Source of the DNA: JBBQER01 sp052148155
GTDB taxonomy: Bacteria; Actinomycetota; Acidimicrobiia; IMCC26256; PALSA-610
Length of the DNA: 43,110 bases
Assembly: GCA_052148155.1 (NCBI GenBank)
Contig: JBKQIY010000250.1
Location: 1 to 43,110, forward strand
Direction of reading: 5' to 3'
The notes beneath the pieces are model-generated. The model was not told the DNA's origin, did no database searches, and was given only the letters and a program-made list of their open reading frames with translations. Position numbers and translations under genes: made by a program. Positions 16,676-23,872 of this stretch are shown piece by piece. The number at the start of each line of letters is the position of its first letter. Position 1 is the first letter of the stretch.

Positions 16676-16685
16676 AGCCTACGCT
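16676..16685. promoter_or_regulatory. Bidirectional leaderless promoter core AGCCTACGCT
   Basis: TAGGCT on the minus strand (16681-16676) is followed by six bases and then GTG at 16669. TACGCT on the plus strand (16680-16685) is followed by six bases and then ATG at 16692. The two hexamers share the central TA. The same 10-mer, inverted, is the centre of the palindrome at 8189-8198, also with 22 bases between the start codons. Confidence 0.6.
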
Positions 16686-16691
16686 CGTCGC

Positions 16692-16880
16692 ATGGGTTGG
16701 GAATACATCGTGGTTTCGAAACGGATGGACAGTTGGATCGTGTCCGGATGGGACGGTACCGAAGGCGCCAGCGTCCTGATCGACCTGTTGAACCGCCTCG
16801 GCGCTGAAGGCTGGGAGCTCGTCACCGCGATCGGCGACCCCGGCCAACCGCGGGTGTACATGAAACGTCCGACCTCCTGA
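16692..16880 (+). CDS. Small DUF4177-like protein
   Basis: 62 residues, soluble and compact. It begins MGWEYIVVSKRMDSWIVSG and contains the family-typical end LLNRLGAEGWELVTAIGD. This 'WEY ... LNxLGxEGWELV' pattern defines DUF4177 proteins, whose function is unknown. The ATG at 16692 fits the domain boundary, has no SD and lies seven bases after TACGCT, so it is probably leaderless. The longer upstream frame is part of the divergent gene's 5' end. It precedes the GMC oxidoreductase by 11 bases and is likely co-transcribed with it. Confidence 0.85.
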   Translation: MGWEYIVVSKRMDSWIVSGWDGTEGASVLIDLLNRLGAEGWELVTAIGDPGQPRVYMKRPTS

Positions 16881-16891
16881 CACGAACACAC

Positions 16892-18946
16892 GTGGGTCTG
16901 CCGGTCGCAAGAGAGCTGGTGCGTGCGGTGTTCGACCGGCTCGTGCCGGGCGACGCCTACCCGAGCGCGAGCGAAGCCGGGATCGTCGAATGGCTCGACA
17001 CGAACGCCGACGCCGACCACGCTCGCATCTGGGCGGTGCTCGAACCCGGATTGGTCATGCTCGAACGACAAGCCGTTGCTCGGTTCGGGCGCTCGTTTGT
17101 GACGCTTCCGACCGAAGACCAAGATGAACTCCTGAGGGCGTCCGAGTCGGGCGAAGGCGCGCGGGTTGTCGGCGCGGCGGCGTGGCTCGCAGCCGAGGGC
17201 TACTACGCGCGGCCGGGACCGGGTTGGGACATGGTCGGCTACCGGGCTGGTCCGGCGCGGGTGGCGGACCTCGAACCGCGACCCGCACAGCTCGCGACGG
17301 TCGCGCTGGCGGACGCGGACGATTCGTACGACGTCGTCGTGATCGGGGCCGGTGCCGGTGGCGGTGTGGCTGCGTGCGTGCTGTCCGAGACCGGCGCGCG
17401 GGTGCTGCTCGTCGAGCGCGGAGCATGGCTCACCTTTGACGAAGTCGGCGCCGACCACGTTCGCAATCACCGGCTCGCGGTCTACGGCGACAACACGCCG
17501 GTCACGATCGCGCCCGGCCCCCGGGTGTTGGCGGTCGGCGAGGATGAGCGTGTCGTACGCGCATCGCACGAGCCGGGCTGGCACGCGAACGCGATGACCG
17601 TCGGGGGCGGGACGCGGGTGTTCGGCGCCCAGGGATGGCGTTTCTTCCCGGACGACTTCCGGATGGCCACCACGTACGGGATACCGGACGGCAGCGCGCT
17701 CGCCGATTGGCCGATCAGCTACGACGACGTCGCGCCGTTCTACGAGCAGGCCGAGTGGGAGATCGGCGTGGCCGGCGACGGTCGAACGCATCCGGCGAGC
17801 GGTCGTCGTGTCCGGGACTATCCCATGGCGCCCGTCGCCCCGACGGTCGAGGCAGGCGTGCTCGGACATGGCGCGGACATCCTCGGCTGGGCGACCGGAC
17901 CGGTCCCGCTGTTGATCAACACCGTGCCGTACCAGGATCGGTCCGACTGCGTGCAATGTGGGCAGTGTGTCGGGTTCGCATGTCCGACCGACGCGAAGAA
18001 CGGCACACACAACACGGTGATCCCGCGCGCGCTTGCGACGGGCCGATGCGCACTGGTGACCTCATGCGTCGCCGAACGCGTCGAGACCGACAGCCACGGC
18101 CGGGTCACCGGTGTCGCGTTGGTCGACGCGACGCTCGGCCGCCGGACCGTGCGTGCCGGCCACGTCGTCGTCGCGGCGGGAGCGATCGAGACCGCACGGC
18201 TGCTGCTCGGCAGCCGCAGCGCCGCCCACCCGGCCGGAATCGGAAACGGCCACGATCAGGTCGGCCGTTATCTGCAGGGCCACCTGTATACGGGCGCGTT
18301 CGGCCTTTTCGACGAGCCGGTGCAGGACGGCCTGGGGCCCGGACCGGCGATCGCGACGTGCGCGTTCGTGCACGCCAACCCGGACGTGATCGGCGGTGCC
18401 ATGCTCGCCAACGAGTTCGTGAAGCTCCCGATGATGTTCTGGCTGACCGGCCAGGCGCCCGACGTGCGCCGTTGGGGTTTGGCCGCCAAGCACGCGATGC
18501 GCGACGGGTACCGCAGCACAAGTCAGGTCTTCGGTCCGGTGCAGGAAATCCCGACCCGCCGTTCGCGGGTGACCCTCGCCGACGGTGTCCTCGACAGCCT
18601 CGGGCGCCCAGTCGCGCGACTCGCAGGCGGCCAGCACCCCGAAACGTTACGTACGGCTGAGGTCATCCGCGCCCGTGCCGAGGAATGGATGCACGCCAGC
18701 GGCGCCCGCCGAGTGTGGTCGACACCGATCTCCGACGCGCTCACGGCCGGTCAGCATCAAGCGGGCACCTGCCGGATGGGTGACGATCCCACGACGTCGG
18801 TGACCGATCCGTGGGGGCGCGTGCACGGTCACGACAACCTGTGGGTCATGGACGGCTCGGTGCACGTCACGAACGGTCCGGTGAATCCGGCGCTGACAAT
18901 TCTCGCGCTCGCGTTCCGAGCCGCGGCCCAGCTCAGCCGTTCGTAA
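16892..18946 (+). CDS. Gluconate 2-dehydrogenase subunit 3-like / GMC oxidoreductase fusion
   Basis: 684 residues. Residues 1-110 resemble gluconate 2-dehydrogenase subunit 3 (LVRAVFDRLVPGDAYPSASE), normally a separate small subunit. From about 146 the GMC flavoprotein begins: FAD motif VVIGAGAGGG (149-158) and ERG (175-177). QHQAGTCRMG and a NPALTI-type end carry the catalytic-site His and Asn. A four-cysteine cluster lies at C353, C356, C359 and C364 (C-x2-C-x2-C-x4-C-P), reminiscent of an Fe-S site. GMC/subunit-3 complexes oxidise sugars, glycosides or sterol/alcohol groups and pass electrons to a cytochrome or quinone. No Tat or Sec signal is seen, so it is probably cytoplasmic. The GTG start is 11 bases after the small gene. 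Its 3' end overlaps the P450 gene by 14 bases. Confidence 0.9.
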   Translation: MGLPVARELVRAVFDRLVPGDAYPSASEAGIVEWLDTNADADHARIWAVLEPGLVMLERQAVARFGRSFVTLPTEDQDELLRASESGEGARVVGAAAWLAAEGYYARPGPGWDMVGYRAGPARVADLEPRPAQLATVALADADDSYDVVVIGAGAGGGVAACVLSETGARVLLVERGAWLTFDEVGADHVRNHRLAVYGDNTPVTIAPGPRVLAVGEDERVVRASHEPGWHANAMTVGGGTRVFGAQGWRFFPDDFRMATTYGIPDGSALADWPISYDDVAPFYEQAEWEIGVAGDGRTHPASGRRVRDYPMAPVAPTVEAGVLGHGADILGWATGPVPLLINTVPYQDRSDCVQCGQCVGFACPTDAKNGTHNTVIPRALATGRCALVTSCVAERVETDSHGRVTGVALVDATLGRRTVRAGHVVVAAGAIETARLLLGSRSAAHPAGIGNGHDQVGRYLQGHLYTGAFGLFDEPVQDGLGPGPAIATCAFVHANPDVIGGAMLANEFVKLPMMFWLTGQAPDVRRWGLAAKHAMRDGYRSTSQVFGPVQEIPTRRSRVTLADGVLDSLGRPVARLAGGQHPETLRTAEVIRARAEEWMHASGARRVWSTPISDALTAGQHQAGTCRMGDDPTTSVTDPWGRVHGHDNLWVMDGSVHVTNGPVNPALTILALAFRAAAQLSRS

Positions 18947-20222
18947 CGCGAGCGCGGTACCCGATCGGGCACGGATCGGCTGCACGCGCAACCCCGCCGA
19001 TCTGCTCGGCGATCGGGCGCAGCGAAGTGAACTGCGCGTCGAGATCGTAGGTTGTGCACAAACGGCGTACGGTACGGGTGATCGCCGACAGGGAAAACCG
19101 TCGCGCCGGGCAGCGGTGGGGACCGTAACCGAAGGTAGTGACCGCTTCCCGAGTCGGGAGCGAGGCTTCGTCGCGCAGACGTTGGCCTTCCCAACGGTCG
19201 GGATCGTAACGATCCAGACCGGGCGCCGCACTCGTGTTGGTGAGCGCAAGCATCGTGGCGAGTGTGACTCCCCGCGAAAGCCGGTAGCGAGTCGTTCCGT
19301 CGTCGAATTCGAGGTCGGTCATGACCGTACGCGACATCAGGGAACACTGTCCGATGCGTGTCGATTCCAGTGCGCAACGTTCGAGGAGCGGACCGTCGCC
19401 GGCGACGACGCGGGCGAGGATGTCGGGTTCGAGCGTCAGCTGCGCGAGCGTCCATCCGAGCGCCGCGAACAGGTTCGTCATCGTGGCGACGTGCAACAGC
19501 ACGACGTCGCGTGCGATGCCCTGCGTCCGCGCCGGTTCTTCGGTATCCGACCATCGACGCGCGATCTCGTCGAGGAAGCCGGTCCGACCGGGGCCGCCGT
19601 CCGCGTCGGCGAGCAGCGCACCGACTGCAGCTTCGAAGCGTGCGAGCGCCTCCCGTTCGATGTGCTTGTCTGCGGACTTCACCGCTCGCATACGCGCCGG
19701 ATGCACGAAGGCGTCGGCTGCGTCGAGCAGGTCGAGCTCGGCGACGAGCCGGCCGAACCACGGCGGGCCGGCGGCCCGGTCGCCGACCCAGCATGCCAGG
19801 CCGAGCCGGTGGCCGACGCGGCGGGCGAAACCGAACGCGTCGATCGTTCCCTCGGCGCCGAGCGCCGCGATCTCGAGATCCAACGCGTAGTCGAGGTGCC
19901 CGAGATACGTTTCGACTTCCTGGGCGCCGAAAAGATCGTGCGCGAGCGTGCGGACCCCTGCGAACAATTCTTGCGGGAGTTTTCGGGCGAGCATGCGGTA
20001 GTCGGCCAGGCCTTTGCTCGCGTCGCGCTCGGGAAGGGCGTAGAACGCCCGCAATGCGTCGGGTGAGAAGACGAACAGGTAACGATCACGGCCTGACGCA
20101 ACTTCGAACGTGTCACCGAGATCGGCGCGGGCCTGCGTCAGTGTCGAGACCGGATCGGTCACGTCGGGATCGTCCCACGGCAGCGCGAACGGGGCGAGCG
20201 GAGGTGAAGGAGAGATCTGCAT
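18933..20222 (-). CDS. Cytochrome P450 with an atypical I-helix
   Basis: 429 residues, soluble. The K-helix ExxR motif is E286-x2-R289 (ESTR), followed by the PERF-like DPDRW (341-345). The haem ligand is C371 in FGYGPHRCPA, where the usual C-x-G is C-P-A. The I-helix segment reads HVATMTNLFAALGW (244-257). An Asn (250) stands where monooxygenases have the acid-alcohol pair, as in CYP7/CYP8/CYP74-like enzymes. It may thus be an isomerase or lyase, or a sterol hydroxylase of the CYP7 kind. The ATG at 20222 lies two bases after the phosphoesterase stop, so it is the second gene of a minus-strand operon. It is convergent with, and overlaps, the GMC gene. Confidence 0.9.
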   Translation of the reverse strand: MQISPSPPLAPFALPWDDPDVTDPVSTLTQARADLGDTFEVASGRDRYLFVFSPDALRAFYALPERDASKGLADYRMLARKLPQELFAGVRTLAHDLFGAQEVETYLGHLDYALDLEIAALGAEGTIDAFGFARRVGHRLGLACWVGDRAAGPPWFGRLVAELDLLDAADAFVHPARMRAVKSADKHIEREALARFEAAVGALLADADGGPGRTGFLDEIARRWSDTEEPARTQGIARDVVLLHVATMTNLFAALGWTLAQLTLEPDILARVVAGDGPLLERCALESTRIGQCSLMSRTVMTDLEFDDGTTRYRLSRGVTLATMLALTNTSAAPGLDRYDPDRWEGQRLRDEASLPTREAVTTFGYGPHRCPARRFSLSAITRTVRRLCTTYDLDAQFTSLRPIAEQIGGVARAADPCPIGYRARVTNG

Positions 20223-20224
20223 CG

Positions 20225-20983
20225 TCAGCGTATTTCGCCGCGATGGTGTTTGATCACGTAACCGCGTCCGGGATGGTTGAGCTGTTCGACTGCGCTGATC
20301 ACCGCAGCTCGGTCGTAGGCGACTCGCCGGTGTTCGATGCTGTAGCCGTCGGTGTCGGCGTCGACGATCACATAGGACGCACGCAGGTCAGGTGCGATCG
20401 GGTTGCTCACGCTTCCGAGGTTGACTGCTCGGATCGGCCCGACCTGCCGGTCGACGGGCCGATGGGTATGACCGGCGAAGACGAGGTCGGCGTCGCATCC
20501 GGCGAGCAGCGCCGCTTGTGCGGCGTCGGTCGCGCGCGGATCGATGCCAGGCCCGTCGTCGGCGACCGGCGAGGCGTGCACCCCAAGCGCGCGGGTGCCG
20601 TCCGGGAGTGTTCGGCGTAGCTGTAACGGCAACGCCTCGAGCCACCTGATCAGTCCCGCGACTTGCATGTACCCGGCGGTCCACGCGAACGATCCTGCGA
20701 CTTCCGCGATGACCGAAACGAGGGAGGGATCGGCGATCGCGTCCGCGACAGAAGGCGCAGGCCGTTCGCCGGTCGCGACGTAACGGTCGGTGTTGCCCCG
20801 CACCAACGACACGGTCGGGAGGGCATCGAGCCGCTCGACGACTCCGACCGGATCGGGGCCGAGCGCGACGAGATCGCCGAGCGCCCAGTGCTCGTCGACG
20901 CCGCCCGACTGCTCGATATCGCTCAGCACCGCGTCGAGCGCGATCGAGTTCCCGTGGATGTCCGACAACAGCGCAACCCGCAT
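20225..20983 (-). CDS. Calcineurin-like metallophosphoesterase (YfcE/MJ0936-type)
   Basis: 252 residues, cytoplasmic. The binuclear metal site is marked by SDIHGN (7-12; D8, H10), GDLVALGPDP (about 36-45), the GNTD motif (RGNTDRY) and GHTHRP. The GD/GN/GHTH order is diagnostic of the family, which hydrolyses phosphodiesters or phosphomonoesters, often of nucleotides. An AAGGGA SD precedes the ATG at 20983. The stop is two bases before the P450 start, so the two are probably co-transcribed, although no pathway link is evident. Substrate not assignable. Confidence 0.92.
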   Translation of the reverse strand: MRVALLSDIHGNSIALDAVLSDIEQSGGVDEHWALGDLVALGPDPVGVVERLDALPTVSLVRGNTDRYVATGERPAPSVADAIADPSLVSVIAEVAGSFAWTAGYMQVAGLIRWLEALPLQLRRTLPDGTRALGVHASPVADDGPGIDPRATDAAQAALLAGCDADLVFAGHTHRPVDRQVGPIRAVNLGSVSNPIAPDLRASYVIVDADTDGYSIEHRRVAYDRAAVISAVEQLNHPGRGYVIKHHRGEIR

Positions 20984-21130
20984 CGTGTCCCTTCCGCCGA
21001 ACGATGCAACGTCAGGCTATGTGCACGACGCGGCACGTCAACCCACGACATATTCGGCGGCGTTATGGTTGGCGCTCTGGAAGCGTGTGCGCCGTCGTCG
21101 GCATCTCAGGTCCCGGCTTCCGAGACACCG

Positions 21131-21505
21131 ATGAGCTACGGCACCTTCATGGTGCTGTTCCCCGACGACGATGCATGCCTTAACTTCTTAAAAGCCCGGT
21201 TCCATCAAGACGGGTCGGTGTGCGCCAAATGCGGTCGGGAAACGAAGTTCCATCGCATCAGACAGCGCGCCGCATATTCGTGCCAGTACTGCGGCGCTCA
21301 GGTCTACCCGACCGCGCACACGATGTTTCACAAGTCGACGGTCGGCTTGCAGCGTTGGTTCTGGGCGATCTACCTCGTGTCGTCGACCAAGGGTCAGATC
21401 TCGGCGAGACAACTCGAACGCGAGATGGGTGTCAGCTACCCGACCGCGCAGCGCATGTTGAAGCACATCGCGTCGGCCTTGGCCGACGATGATGCCGTCA
21501 CCTGA
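21131..21505 (+). CDS. IS1595-type transposase N-terminal zinc-ribbon/HTH stub
   Basis: 124 residues matching the start of IS1595/ISXO2-like transposases. It has FPDDDACLNFL (10-20), a zinc ribbon with C31-x2-C34 and C51-x2-C54, the MFHKSTVGLQRWFWAIYLVS block (65-84), and the helix-turn-helix ISARQLEREMGVSYPTAQRM (90-109). It stops just before the DDE catalytic domain would begin, and no DDE domain follows in any frame. No terminal inverted repeats or target duplication were recognised. It is either a decayed element or a stand-alone DNA-binding protein kept by the host. The ATG at 21131 fits family N-termini; an in-frame ATG at 21065 would add 22 residues. Its 3' end overlaps the convergent small ORF by 8 bases. 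Confidence 0.75.
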   Translation: MSYGTFMVLFPDDDACLNFLKARFHQDGSVCAKCGRETKFHRIRQRAAYSCQYCGAQVYPTAHTMFHKSTVGLQRWFWAIYLVSSTKGQISARQLEREMGVSYPTAQRMLKHIASALADDDAVT

Positions 21506-21695
21506 CCGTTCGAGGCGAACGTTGGGGTCGAGCTGCCCGGCGGGTTGACGACGAGTCGTCCATCCGTGCGGTCGCTCGGGCCAGTGTGCCCAAGAAGTCG
21601 CGAGCGCTCATCCGAACCTGTCGGCCGGCGATGTCCGGCGGCACCGCGCGAAGCTTGCCGCTGCTGTTCTTTTCAGGTTTGGCTTGCGTGGGCAC
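21498..21695 (-). CDS. Small hypothetical basic protein, apparently leaderless
   Basis: 65 residues, rich in Arg/Lys and Ser, predicted soluble and partly disordered. No family is recognised. It begins with GTG (VPTQAKPEKNSSGKLRAVPP) and contains a possible helix around RMSARDFLGTLARATARM. The coding evidence is the exact TAAGCT hexamer seven bases before the GTG (21707-21702), the same leaderless geometry as nine other starts here, and an A+T-rich upstream region. It overlaps the 3' end of the transposase-like stub. It could be a small nucleic-acid-binding protein, but this is a guess from composition. Confidence 0.5.
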   Translation of the reverse strand: MPTQAKPEKNSSGKLRAVPPDIAGRQVRMSARDFLGTLARATARMDDSSSTRRAARPQRSPRTVR

Positions 21696-21701
21696 CCGAT
21701 T

Positions 21702-21707
21702 AGCTTA
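21702..21707 (-). promoter_or_regulatory. Leaderless -10 box (TAAGCT) of the 65-residue ORF
   Basis: On the minus strand TAAGCT is followed by six bases and then the GTG at 21695. It lies within a locally A+T-rich stretch. Confidence 0.45.
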
Positions 21708-21732
21708 AGCCGGGCCGAAGTCGGGTCTGTCG

Positions 21733-22863
21733 CTATCGGCGGCCCTGCAAACTCGCGACGGTGGTCGTCGTGGCCTGCGACGCCTCGCTCGCCACGTTCG
21801 CCGTGAAGTTCGGCTGCGAAGCATCGCGCGTCAAGTGCGACCTTCGCCGAGGTGGCGACGTTGTGGTCGTGGTGGTGGACCCGCCACCCCCACGTTTGCG
21901 TGTCGTTGTCGTTGTGACCGGCCTGGTAGTGCTCGTCGTGGAACTGGTCGTCGAGCTGGTGGAACTGGACGTCGAACTCGTGGAACTGGACGTCGAACTC
22001 GTCGAACTGGACGTCGTCGTGCTTCCGGTCGTGGTCGGGGCGTTCGACGTCCAACCACCGCACGGCTCGTATTTCGAGCCGTCGAGGTTGATGCTGAAGA
22101 GCACACCGTTGATGTGCGCGGCGATGTCGGCAGCGCAGAACGACGTCCCACCTTGGTACTCGGCGTTGAACACGGCCTTGTTCGCCTGGGTGAACACGTT
22201 TTCGGTGTCACATTCTTGGTACTGGTTGCACTGCTCGTCGAGCGCCCAATCAAAATACGGTTCGAGCTGTGCGGTCTGGTCGTTGTCGTTCTTCAACCCG
22301 ACGGACAAGCCGAGGCTGTGCGCCGTGTTCGCGATCCATTCGTTGTAGGTCAACTGGTCGGCTGCCGTGGTCGGGAAGCCCGGGTTGTTTTCGTAGCTGT
22401 CGATGTTGTCCGGTTCGAGCGCGTCGAAGTCCTTCTGTTTGCACATCTCCATCCGGGCGGTCATGATCGGCTCGATGATTGCGAGCGCACCAGACGAGGC
22501 GCGAATGTCGAGCCAACGCTCACCGGGCCAACCGTTGGTGTTTCCGAGTACCGAAGCAGGGAACTCGGAGTAGTCGGAGCGCCAGTTTTCTGCCGTGCCG
22601 AAGTCGATGTAACACACGGCGATCGTGCCGTTCGCGTGTAGTGCGGCGACCGTCGCGGCAGTGTTATCGAAGCCGTCGATGTCGAACATCTGTACGTTCG
22701 TGTTGGTCGGGACGGTCCCTTGCAGCTGCCAGTTCCAAGTCATGGAGGTATCGGACGTCGGCTGCCAGATCGTTGTTCCGGCTGACGCAGTGGCCAGCTC
22801 GTAGGGAATGCCGATGACGGCGAGTGCCGCGAACACACACAGCATTCTCTTCAGGGTTTTCAT
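21733..22863 (-). CDS. Secreted GH114-like endo-alpha-1,4-polygalactosaminidase
   Basis: 376 residues. Signal peptide: MKTLKR, hydrophobic core 8-20, probable cleavage after ATASA (about 28). The TIM-barrel core shows MFDIDGFDNT (59-68), VCYIDFGTAENWRSDY (83-98), the GERWLDIRA segment and ALEPDNIDSY, the acidic strand ends typical of GH114. These enzymes cleave galactosamine-containing exopolysaccharide. The catalytic domain is followed by a Ser/Thr tract (about residues 269-310) and a basic, Gly- and Thr-rich tail, probably a cell-wall-spanning or glycosylated linker. ATG 22863 has a TGGAG SD; the in-frame TTG at 22899 would extend the signal region and is less likely. A dyad symmetry lies just upstream. 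Activity on a specific polymer is inferred from family. Confidence 0.87.
   Translation of the reverse strand: MKTLKRMLCVFAALAVIGIPYELATASAGTTIWQPTSDTSMTWNWQLQGTVPTNTNVQMFDIDGFDNTAATVAALHANGTIAVCYIDFGTAENWRSDYSEFPASVLGNTNGWPGERWLDIRASSGALAIIEPIMTARMEMCKQKDFDALEPDNIDSYENNPGFPTTAADQLTYNEWIANTAHSLGLSVGLKNDNDQTAQLEPYFDWALDEQCNQYQECDTENVFTQANKAVFNAEYQGGTSFCAADIAAHINGVLFSINLDGSKYEPCGGWTSNAPTTTGSTTTSSSTSSTSSSTSSTSSSTSSTTSSTTSTTRPVTTTTTRKRGGGGSTTTTTTSPPRRRSHLTRDASQPNFTANVASEASQATTTTVASLQGRR
21940..22020. repeat. 21-bp tandem repeat encoding the Ser/Thr tract of the GH114-like protein
   Basis: GGAACTGGACGTCGAACTCGT is present exactly twice (21961-21981 and 21982-22002), with a degenerate copy before it (21940-21960) and a partial one after (to 22020). 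Read on the minus strand each unit gives seven residues of Ser and Thr. Such repeats can change copy number by slippage and so vary the length of the exposed linker. Confidence 0.8.
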
Positions 22864-22876
22864 ACGCGCTCCAGAG

Positions 22877-22900
22877 TTTGGACGGATGCGGCAGTCCAAA
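22877..22900. promoter_or_regulatory. Dyad TTTGGAC-N10-GTCCAAA upstream of the GH114-like gene
   Basis: Perfect 7-bp arms at 22877-22883 and 22894-22900, ending 14 bases before the ATG on the minus strand. The 24-bp span and 10-base centre fit an operator for a dimeric regulator or a hairpin in the 5' leader. Confidence 0.4.
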
Positions 22901-23003
22901 GGGAATGCATCGGCCCAACTTCTGTCCCCCTTCAGTACGTGTCGTGACTTGATAGTCCCTGCCGTGTGTGCCGCGAGGCTGCCCGCCTGGTAGACAGCGG
23001 GAC

Positions 23004-23822
23004 GTGAGGTTCGGTCTCGACGTCGCCCAACAACGTATTCCCTGGTCCGAGGTGGCGTCGAGGGCTCGTTTCGCGGAGCAACTGGGCTTTAGCGGGATTT
23101 GGGGCTTTGATCACTTTCAGCCGATGTATGGCGACGGACCAGGTGAATGTTTCGAAGGCAACACCACCCTCGCTGCCCTCACCGGCATCACTGATCACGT
23201 TCGACTCGGGTTGCTCGTGACAGGAATGACGTACCGCCATCCTGCGGTGTTCGCGGCGGAAGCGATCACCATCGACCACGCGTCGGGCGGACGCCTCGAG
23301 TTGTCGTACGGCGCCGCGTGGTTCGACAAAGAACACACCGAGCTCGGCATCCCGTTCCCGGAGCTGAAGGACCGTGTCGACGCGTTCGAAGAAGCGGTAC
23401 AGATCGTGCGCGGGTTGCTCACGACCGACGCGTTCACGTTCGACGGAAAACATTTCCAGGTCAAAGATGCGACCCTGTTGCCGCGTCCGGTGCAGCAACC
23501 GCACCCGCCGATATGGATCGGCGCGTCGGGCGAGAAGCGGATGATGCCGATCGCCGCCCGCTACGCCGACGCCTGGCACTGCTTCGGCCCACCGAGTTAC
23601 CTCGCCAAAAAGTCGGAGCGGCTCAGCGCGTTGGCCGAAACCGCCGGGCGCGATCCGCGAGCAATCCGGCGGGCGGCGTCGCTGTCGATCGAAGCCGACC
23701 TCGACGGGGTCGCACGACTCGTCGACGAGTGGGAGGCCGCCGGCTTCGACTATCTCGTATGCGGCTGGCCGAGCGAGGGACGAGATCTGGTCGAACAGTT
23801 CGCCGTGCGCCTCCTCTCCTGA
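23004..23822 (+). CDS. LLM-class F420-dependent oxidoreductase
   Basis: 272-residue luciferase-like TIM-barrel flavin/F420 enzyme. It opens VRFGLDVAQQRIPWSE and has the F420-family segments FAEQLGFSGIWGFDHF (23-38), RLGLLVTGMTYRHP (67-80) and GRLELSYGAAW (96-106). PHPPIWIGASGEKRM is the usual phosphate-binding loop region. F420-dependent members reduce or oxidise ketones, imines and aromatic or sulfonate substrates using reduced F420. GTG at 23004 is preferred because the barrel starts immediately; an upstream ATG (22968) would add a Cys/Arg-rich segment unlike the family. The next gene, an amidohydrolase, follows after 50 bases with its own promoter-like palindrome. Confidence 0.92.
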   Translation: MRFGLDVAQQRIPWSEVASRARFAEQLGFSGIWGFDHFQPMYGDGPGECFEGNTTLAALTGITDHVRLGLLVTGMTYRHPAVFAAEAITIDHASGGRLELSYGAAWFDKEHTELGIPFPELKDRVDAFEEAVQIVRGLLTTDAFTFDGKHFQVKDATLLPRPVQQPHPPIWIGASGEKRMMPIAARYADAWHCFGPPSYLAKKSERLSALAETAGRDPRAIRRAASLSIEADLDGVARLVDEWEAAGFDYLVCGWPSEGRDLVEQFAVRLLS

Positions 23823-23835
23823 CTCGAGCCCCAAA

Positions 23836-23851
23836 CTGACGCTAACGTCAG
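23836..23851. promoter_or_regulatory. Operator-like palindrome CTGACG-CTAA-CGTCAG over a -10 box
   Basis: Six-base perfect arms around CTAA. The embedded TAACGT (23843-23848) can serve as -10, putting the transcript start near 23855. An AGGAG SD (23862-23866) then precedes the ATG at 23873. The shape suggests a TetR- or MarR-type site controlling the amidohydrolase. Confidence 0.5.
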
Positions 23852-23872
23852 GTTCTCGACCAGGAGAAGATC

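Noticed and set aside
20994..21060. 8-bp inverted repeat CCGCCGAA/TTCGGCGG considered as insertion-sequence ends
   Set aside because: It does not flank the transposase-like stub, is short, has a 51-base spacer and is not accompanied by a target duplication.
21940..22020. Tandem 21-bp units considered as a CRISPR-like array
   Set aside because: Units are contiguous without spacers and encode an in-frame Ser/Thr linker.
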